Assembly: GCA_039030555.1 (NCBI GenBank)
Contig: JBCCDY010000006.1
Location: forward strand, 124,001 to 188,000
DNA: 64,000 bases
Direction: 5' to 3'
Source of the DNA: JBCCDY01 sp039030555
GTDB taxonomy: Bacteria; Bacteroidota; Bacteroidia; Cytophagales; Cyclobacteriaceae
Both the position numbers and the translations under genes were made by a program. Each line of letters begins with the position of its first letter. Within the stretch, counting starts at the first letter, position 1. The notes under the pieces were generated by a model. It was not told where the DNA came from and searched no databases. It worked only from the letters and a program-made list of their open reading frames with translations. Positions 59,311 through 64,000 of this stretch are shown here, one piece after another.

Positions 59311-60081
59311 CTAAAGAAACATTCCACCCGAAGCTTCAATTCGTTGAGCATTTATCCAGCGGGCATCCTCAGAACATAAGAAAGCTACAACTCCACCGAT
59401 ATCTTCAGGAAGTCCTACCCTACCTAATGCTGTCTGGCTCGCTATGATTTCTTTCATTTGAGGGTTTGCTTCAAAAGCTGGTGCTGTAAAATCCGTTTCA
59501 ATAGCACCCGGGGCAACCACATTTGCTGTTATCCCTCTTGAGCCTAGCTCCTTGGCGAGATATCTTGTAAACGTCTCCACAGCACTTTTCATAGCTGCAT
59601 AAGCTCCATAGCCAGGAATGCTAAATCTTGCGAGACCGGTACTGGTATTAATTATCCTACCACCATCTGAAAGTAATGGTAAAGCCTTTTGGGTTAGAAA
59701 GAAAGTTCCTTTCAAATGCACATTGCTCAATTGATCAAATGCTTCTTCGGAAAGGTCAGAGATCATTCCCCATGAATCTATCCCCGCATTATTGATCAAA
59801 AAATCAAAAGTTTTTCTTTCCCATCTCTCCTCAAGTAATTCAGAAACTTCTTCGAAAAAGCTTTCAAAACTTTTAGAATCTGAAACGTCTAATTCCAGCG
59901 CAACAGCTTTTTGACCTTGGGATTCAATTTCAGATACCGTTTGTTCTGCCTCTTCTTTCTTAGTTCTATAGGTGAGTATTACATCACTTCCATACTCTGC
60001 TAGTTTAAGAGCTTCTACTTTTCCTAAACCTCTACTTCCTCCGGTTACTAATGCTATTTTGTTTTCCAATTGCCTGTTCAT
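59311..60081 (-). CDS. Short-chain dehydrogenase/reductase
   Basis: NAD(P)-dependent oxidoreductase of 256 residues from the ATG at 60081; a TTG at 60105 would add eight residues. Rossmann motif TGGSRGLGK, NNAG in FLINNAGIDSWG, catalytic Ser in IINTSTGLARF and Tyr-Lys in GYGAYAAMKSA. It follows the AraC gene 60198 on the same strand, so the regulator probably controls it. It may act on the same aldehydes or ketones as the divergent dehydrogenase group. Confidence 0.92.
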   Translation of the reverse strand: MNRQLENKIALVTGGSRGLGKVEALKLAEYGSDVILTYRTKKEEAEQTVSEIESQGQKAVALELDVSDSKSFESFFEEVSELLEERWERKTFDFLINNAGIDSWGMISDLSEEAFDQLSNVHLKGTFFLTQKALPLLSDGGRIINTSTGLARFSIPGYGAYAAMKSAVETFTRYLAKELGSRGITANVVAPGAIETDFTAPAFEANPQMKEIIASQTALGRVGLPEDIGGVVAFLCSEDARWINAQRIEASGGMFL

Positions 60082-60197
60082 CTTTTTAATGTTTATTGTT
60101 TTCAAATTGATTACACTACAAAAGACGCTATATCAGACCTCCCGGGTATGGTAAATACTAAAGGTAAAATGGCAGATTTCTAAGATCAGGACTAAAA

Positions 60198-61100
60198 TCA
60201 GCCTTTTCTAAAAGCTATCGGTGTGTTTCCAGTATATTTTTTGAAGTAACTGCTGAAATGAGTTGGCTCCGAAAACCCCAATCGGTATCCTATTTCTTTC
60301 GAAGTCATTGATGTTTTCTGAAGTAATGTTTTTGCTTCTGCAAGTGTTTTTTCCTTTATCCAGGTATTTACCGATTGGCCCGTTTTGCTTTTAATGACAT
60401 TGCTCAGGTAATTTGGGTGAAGATTTTGAGATTGAGCATAATCCTGAACCTGAAACTGGTATTCAGCATCTCCATTACTCAAATTCCTGTAATGCTTTTC
60501 AAGATCCTTTTTAAAAGACTTTACAATTTGAGAGTATCTGTCCCCTTCTTCAATGGGGTCGAAGTTCACCCAAAACTGCTCTTTAATTTTTAGAAGTAAA
60601 ACCACAAAGAGATTTCCTATGATCCTGAATTTAAATGAGGATTTGGAATGATATTCTTTAAAAATCTGTAGATATAACTCTTCAAACTCTAAAAACTGAT
60701 CTGGCTCGAGAACTCTGGGTTTAACCGTTTCAGCCAGCAAAAAGGGAAACTCTTCAAAAACTTTATCATGAACCTGCTCTTTCAAAAAAGACTCCGTCAG
60801 TGTAATGATGTAAGCATTGCGCAATTCTTCCAGATGAAAAGCCTTTATATGACCCGGGTTCGTAAAATAGATTGTACCTGGCTCAGTTTTAAAAGTCTTA
60901 TTATCCGTTGTATAGGATCCTTTACCTTCTTTCACGAAAACAAAAGAGTAATAATTAGCCCGGAATACCGGAGATTTAAAGGGAACTTCAGGATGAATAT
61001 CCGGTAAGAAATGAATCGTGAAATCCATTTCCTGTTCGATTGGCAGCCCCAAAGCTTTATAAAGATCAGAAATGGAATGGTGGATAATCAGTTCTCCCAT
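60198..61100 (-). CDS. AraC-family transcriptional regulator
   Basis: Regulator of 300 residues with an N-terminal cupin-like sensor (YSFVFVKEGKGSYTTDNKTF, PGTIYFTNPGHIKAFHLEEL) and a C-terminal pair of helix-turn-helix units (FQVQDYAQSQNLHPNYLSNV and SKEIGYRLGFSEPTHFSSYF) ending TPIAFRKG. This is the AraC subgroup often found beside aldehyde and ketone reductase genes. It precedes the SDR gene on the minus strand by 116 bp. Confidence 0.92.
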   Translation of the reverse strand: MGELIIHHSISDLYKALGLPIEQEMDFTIHFLPDIHPEVPFKSPVFRANYYSFVFVKEGKGSYTTDNKTFKTEPGTIYFTNPGHIKAFHLEELRNAYIITLTESFLKEQVHDKVFEEFPFLLAETVKPRVLEPDQFLEFEELYLQIFKEYHSKSSFKFRIIGNLFVVLLLKIKEQFWVNFDPIEEGDRYSQIVKSFKKDLEKHYRNLSNGDAEYQFQVQDYAQSQNLHPNYLSNVIKSKTGQSVNTWIKEKTLAEAKTLLQKTSMTSKEIGYRLGFSEPTHFSSYFKKYTGNTPIAFRKG

Positions 61101-61258
61101 GGGTTCAGGTGTTAGAAAAGCGTTAATAAAATTAATTACAGAAGCTTAAAATTTACAATTCTTGAAAACGATATGGAGTAATTTTAAATAAATTCAATCC
61201 TTTGACATTTTTTTACAACTCATTACCTGCTTCTGACAACAAGCTTTCGCTTAGGAAG

Positions 61259-61320
61259 TATATTTGATTAACTATTCATATAAACGAAGGGGCTCCCGAA
61301 TTTTTCGGTGAGTCCTTTTT
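61259..61320 (+). promoter_or_regulatory. Promoter followed by a leader terminator hairpin
   Basis: TATATTTG at 61259-61266 matches the TAnnTTTG -7 box. About 25 nt later a stem (GGGCTC-CCGAA pairing TTCGG-GAGTCC, at about 61290-61314, one bulge) is followed by six T, ending 11 bp before the ATG at 61332. No plus-strand gene lies upstream, so the hairpin either attenuates this gene or ends a small RNA. Confidence 0.65.
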
Positions 61321-61331
61321 TAAAAAGAAGT

Positions 61332-62348
61332 ATGTTAAACCGATTTTTTATCGCTCTACTGTTTTTCTCAACCGGAACACAGCTATTCGCACAATTAGAT
61401 AATTATAGAAGGGTACTCAGTTTAAGAGGCGATTGGAAATTCAACATTGGAAATAGCATGAGCTGGGCAGACCCAGATTATGATGACTCCAACTGGGAAT
61501 ACATTAGGGTTCCTTCAGCGTGGGAGGATGAGGGCTTTAACGGTTACGATGGCTATGCCTGGTACCGTACTGAATTCAACTCCAGTGATTTAGATGTTGA
61601 TCAAAACTTATACTTGAACCTTGGTTACATTGATGATGTCGATGAAGTTTATCTCAATGGTGAATTGATTGGCTTTTCCGGCTCTTTTCCTCCTGACTTC
61701 AATACAGCATATAATGCTCTAAGGCTTTACCCCATCCCTGAAAGCGTTCTGAAAAAGGGTAGAAATGTCATCTCCGTTAAAATCTATGATGTTGTCCATG
61801 GTGGTGGAATCATCAATGGAAGGATAGGATTGTACACCACCAATTATTCTCCTGATGATCTTTTTGTGTTGGAAGGAGTCTGGAAATTTAGAGAAGGCGA
61901 TGAAGAAGAATGGTCCGAAAAATATTATGATGACTCGGGCTGGTCAAGCCAGGTTTTACCTTCCTTCTGTAAAGTAAAAAAGGAATCGTATTGGTTTTGG
62001 AAAAGTGATTATGAATCGATTTTCTGGTATAGAAAAACCATTAAAGTCCCTGAAAATCTAAGAGGAAAAGATCTCACTTTACTCCTTGGAAAAATCGATG
62101 ATTTCGATCAAACCTTCATTAATGGGAAATTCGTTGGCACAACCGACGATGGAAAAAGATTGGGGAGAAGTGGTTCATGGCAAACCTACAGAATTTACCC
62201 TCTTGACAGGTTGAACCTTAATGACCGTGATGATTGGACTATTGCTATCCGTGTGTTTGATATTGGAGGCGATGCCGGCGTTTACGAAGGGCCTTTGGCT
62301 TTAATAGAAAGCAGCAAAGTAGCGCGCTTCATCCGTAATTTGGACTAA
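61332..62348 (+). CDS. Secreted protein with two glycosidase-type jelly-roll domains
   Basis: Exported protein of 338 residues with signal peptide (MLNRFFIALLFFSTGTQLFA). The ATG at 61332 is preferred over GTG 61308, which lies inside the leader hairpin. Two domains of about 150 residues each match the sugar-binding jelly roll of glycoside hydrolase family 2: LRGDWKFNIGNSMSWADPDY, DSNWEYIRVPSAWEDEGFNG, LYLNLGYIDDVDEVYLNG, and in the second LEGVWKFREGDEEEWSEKYY, LLGKIDDFDQTFINGKFVG. No catalytic barrel follows, so it is a binding or accessory protein, or a domain pair used alone. Confidence 0.82.
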   Translation: MLNRFFIALLFFSTGTQLFAQLDNYRRVLSLRGDWKFNIGNSMSWADPDYDDSNWEYIRVPSAWEDEGFNGYDGYAWYRTEFNSSDLDVDQNLYLNLGYIDDVDEVYLNGELIGFSGSFPPDFNTAYNALRLYPIPESVLKKGRNVISVKIYDVVHGGGIINGRIGLYTTNYSPDDLFVLEGVWKFREGDEEEWSEKYYDDSGWSSQVLPSFCKVKKESYWFWKSDYESIFWYRKTIKVPENLRGKDLTLLLGKIDDFDQTFINGKFVGTTDDGKRLGRSGSWQTYRIYPLDRLNLNDRDDWTIAIRVFDIGGDAGVYEGPLALIESSKVARFIRNLD

Positions 62349-62389
62349 AAAATCAGGTCAGCTAAGCACTTTAACTGACCTAATCAAAC

Positions 62390-62911
62390 TTAATTTCCTC
62401 CTTCTACCTCTTGAGTTTCAGATTCAATTTCTTCCGCTAATGCAGTTCTTTCTTCCTGGATTTCGGTGATAATAGCCTCATATCTGGTTTTCAACTCCTC
62501 ATCGGATTTCAAAGCCTTTCTCACGCTATTATAAATACCAGCTCCTAAAACCTCTTTGTCTTTAATTTTTGCAGTATAAGCCTCTTTAAAAGTTGCAATA
62601 TTCTCCTCATTCTTAGCTTCGATTTCTTCGTAGGCAGCTAACTCTTCTTCTGTGATAGCAAGCTCTTCCATTTTGGCCTCATCTCCTTTAGCCTCTTTTA
62701 TTTCTACAAATCTCTTGCCCCCATCCATTAGCTCATGGGATTGAATAAGTTCATTGTAAGAATCTTGTAGCTTTTTCTTTTCAACATCAGCGAAATCCAT
62801 CACCAATGCATATTTTTTTAACTCCTCATCTGAAATGGGATCTTCTTCCTGCGCTTGACTTAGGAAACTGAACATCAGTATTCCACTAAGTAAAAAATAA
62901 ACTCTCTTCAT
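62390..62911 (-). CDS. Small charged secreted protein
   Basis: Exported protein of 173 residues with signal peptide (MKRVYFLLSGILMFSFLSQA). The mature part is almost wholly alpha-helical and very rich in Glu and Lys (ELKKYALVMDFADVEKKKLQ, EELAAYEEIEAKNEENIATF), ending in an acidic tail. It contains no Cys and no known motif. Coiled-coil or periplasmic chaperone-like behaviour is possible but not shown. Function unknown. Confidence 0.75.
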   Translation of the reverse strand: MKRVYFLLSGILMFSFLSQAQEEDPISDEELKKYALVMDFADVEKKKLQDSYNELIQSHELMDGGKRFVEIKEAKGDEAKMEELAITEEELAAYEEIEAKNEENIATFKEAYTAKIKDKEVLGAGIYNSVRKALKSDEELKTRYEAIITEIQEERTALAEEIESETQEVEGGN

Positions 62912-63068
62912 ACTTCTCTATTCTTTTTTGATACAATTAACCCCGAATTAAGTCATTACTTGTTTAAACTCATAATTTTTTAAGGCTTAAAATGACTCTC
63001 GCAAAAGTATGTTTTGAAGAATTTGAATAAATGAGAATATTGAACCTGATGAAATTAAAAATCCTTTT

Positions 63069-63542
63069 CTATTCTTTCCGGTAATCAACAGCACTCATTT
63101 TTCTGCTTTCATCAACCAGGTTTGTTTCTTTGCCTGGCACAATGTCGGTGTTATGTGCGCTAACACAAACCCAGCCTTTGGAAGTCCTATGCATTACGAA
63201 ACTAAATATATTCTGACGGCTTAAAGGCTTATCAATGCCATATGCGGCTGTTTGTCCGCTTAGTTTCATTCGGGCATGAACTACAGCAACCTTATCTCCT
63301 ACCATTTTTAAAATAGATTTCCGTAACTCCAGTTTAGAGTTATTGAAAATTAATTTCAATCCATAATCATGAGCTTTCCATATATCCTGACGGTTATGCC
63401 ACCATAAACCCACAACATTTACGAACTCCGCATCCTCTGTAAATAAGCTGGCAAGTCGATCCGGATCTCTTTCATTCCAAGCTTTTATGAATTCAAGAGT
63501 TACATCCGATGGTTCCTGAAGAAAATTTTGCTTTAACGTCAT
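63069..63542 (-). CDS. SnoaL/SgcJ-type NTF2-like protein
   Basis: Cytoplasmic protein of 157 residues with one NTF2-like fold: LEFIKAWNERDPDRLASLF, TEDAEFVNVVGLWWHNRQD and RQNIFSFVMHRTSKGWVCVS with HNTDIVPG at the end. The pattern is that of the SgcJ/EcaC group, of uncertain activity. Its start overlaps the stop of the GntP permease gene by 4 bp (ATGA), so it is translated with it and may act on the transported compound or its product. Confidence 0.82.
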   Translation of the reverse strand: MTLKQNFLQEPSDVTLEFIKAWNERDPDRLASLFTEDAEFVNVVGLWWHNRQDIWKAHDYGLKLIFNNSKLELRKSILKMVGDKVAVVHARMKLSGQTAAYGIDKPLSRQNIFSFVMHRTSKGWVCVSAHNTDIVPGKETNLVDESRKMSAVDYRKE

Positions 63543-64000
63543 AATACTATCGTCACTAGAATTGCCATTACAAGAACGATCGCCAAAGTGGATAAGCCCT
63601 GTATAAGCGTTAGCAAAGTAAATGTTTTATAACCTTGCTCCATATTCATATTACTAAATTGAGTGACTACCCAGAAATAGGAATCGTTGGAATGCGAAAC
63701 GGTCATAGCACCTCCTCCTATTCCCATCGTTAAGAGCGAAAGTTGTATAACGTCATTGACCCCTAAATTGACTGCTATTGGAGCTAATAGGGCACTACTG
63801 ATCACCAGTGCTGAAGTACTTGATCCTTGTGCCGTTTTTAGCAAAGCGGAAAGTAAAAAGCCGACGAAAATAAGCAAAAACAGACCTCCCTGAATATTTA
63901 CAAATTGTTCGGAAAGTAGGTTTGAAAGTGCTGTACCTTTCAGAACTGTTCCGAAAGCACCGCCAGCACCTGTAATCAATAAGATTGGCCCAGCCTGAAC
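63539..64000 (-). CDS. GntP-family permease, C-terminal part (cut by window end)
   Basis: C-terminal ~154 residues of an inner membrane permease of the gluconate:H+ symporter (GntP) family; the frame continues past the right edge. Signature stretches LITGAGGAFGTVLKGT, KTAQGSSTSALVISSALLAP and MGIGGGAMTVSHSNDSYFWVV are typical of this family, with a final hydrophobic helix. Full proteins have about 440 residues. The next gene (SnoaL-like) overlaps by 4 bp. Substrate would be a sugar acid or similar compound. Confidence 0.9.
   Translation of the reverse strand, partial: VQAGPILLITGAGGAFGTVLKGTALSNLLSEQFVNIQGGLFLLIFVGFLLSALLKTAQGSSTSALVISSALLAPIAVNLGVNDVIQLSLLTMGIGGGAMTVSHSNDSYFWVVTQFSNMNMEQGYKTFTLLTLIQGLSTLAIVLVMAILVTIVL

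Overview
The window is chromosomal DNA from a member of the Bacteroidota, most likely a marine Cytophagales (Roseivirga/Fulvivirga-like) bacterium. The support is a FecI-type sigma factor with a FecR anti-sigma factor, two large secreted proteins with type IX secretion (T9SS) C-terminal sorting domains, an STN-domain outer membrane protein, many AraC regulators, low GC, and promoters of the Bacteroidota TAnnTTTG type. The genus is an inference. I recognise no rRNA, tRNA, CRISPR array or intact prophage.

Layout. 0.1-6.3 kb: acyl-CoA reductase plus short-chain fatty acid transporter, a histidine kinase/OmpR-type regulator pair, a small secreted protein behind an array of TGACA boxes, and a nitrobindin-like protein. 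6.7-12.2 kb: a sigma/anti-sigma module whose other members are an STN-barrel protein and a 909-residue PKD/T9SS surface protein; a near-identical 28-bp box stands before fecR and before the PKD gene and is probably the sigma factor's own promoter. 12.4-15.1 kb: a two-subunit molybdenum hydroxylase. 15.2-17.2 kb: a RelE/ParE toxin-antitoxin pair, an AAC(3)-I-like acetyltransferase and small enzymes. 17.2-23.6 kb: a five-gene minus-strand operon of exported proteins (DUF4476, CsgG-like, two LPP20-like lipoproteins, one T9SS protein) divergent from a TPR/LuxR-type regulator. 25.7-29.1 kb: CPBP protease, PPK2, TfoX-like, HD hydrolase and TrkA_C membrane protein.

29.3-35.4 kb: an AraC regulator, a RAYT transposase surrounded by small GTG-TCCN-CAC palindromes (REP-like), then a fused SnoaL/hydrolase protein, an aldo/keto reductase and an SDR. 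The hydrolase and reductase genes share a duplicated leader with 21-bp-spaced direct repeats at a fixed distance from the promoter, probably the AraC operator. 36.0-41.8 kb: accessory DNA with a DinB-like protein, an AIPR defence protein with a membrane protein, and a three-gene hipB-hipS-hipT type toxin-antitoxin system. The hip genes lie between the intact 3' end of fabF and a second, synonymously diverged copy of the last 18 codons of fabF, as expected for an element inserted at the end of fabF.

43-54.8 kb: TetR regulator, cysteine hydrolase, adenylate cyclase-like protein and two minus-strand operons that each carry an exported alpha/beta hydrolase. Both operons have the same promoter box; one has an intact AraC gene upstream and the other only the last 12 codons of an AraC gene, so regulator and promoter were duplicated and one regulator was lost. 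54.8-61.1 kb: HXXEE protein, two Crp/Fnr-type regulators and an aldehyde-stress-like set (YqhD-type alcohol dehydrogenase, DJ-1/PfpI protein, SDR, AraC). 61.2-64 kb: a secreted glycosidase-like jelly-roll protein behind a leader terminator hairpin, a charged secreted protein, a SnoaL protein and a GntP permease cut by the window end.
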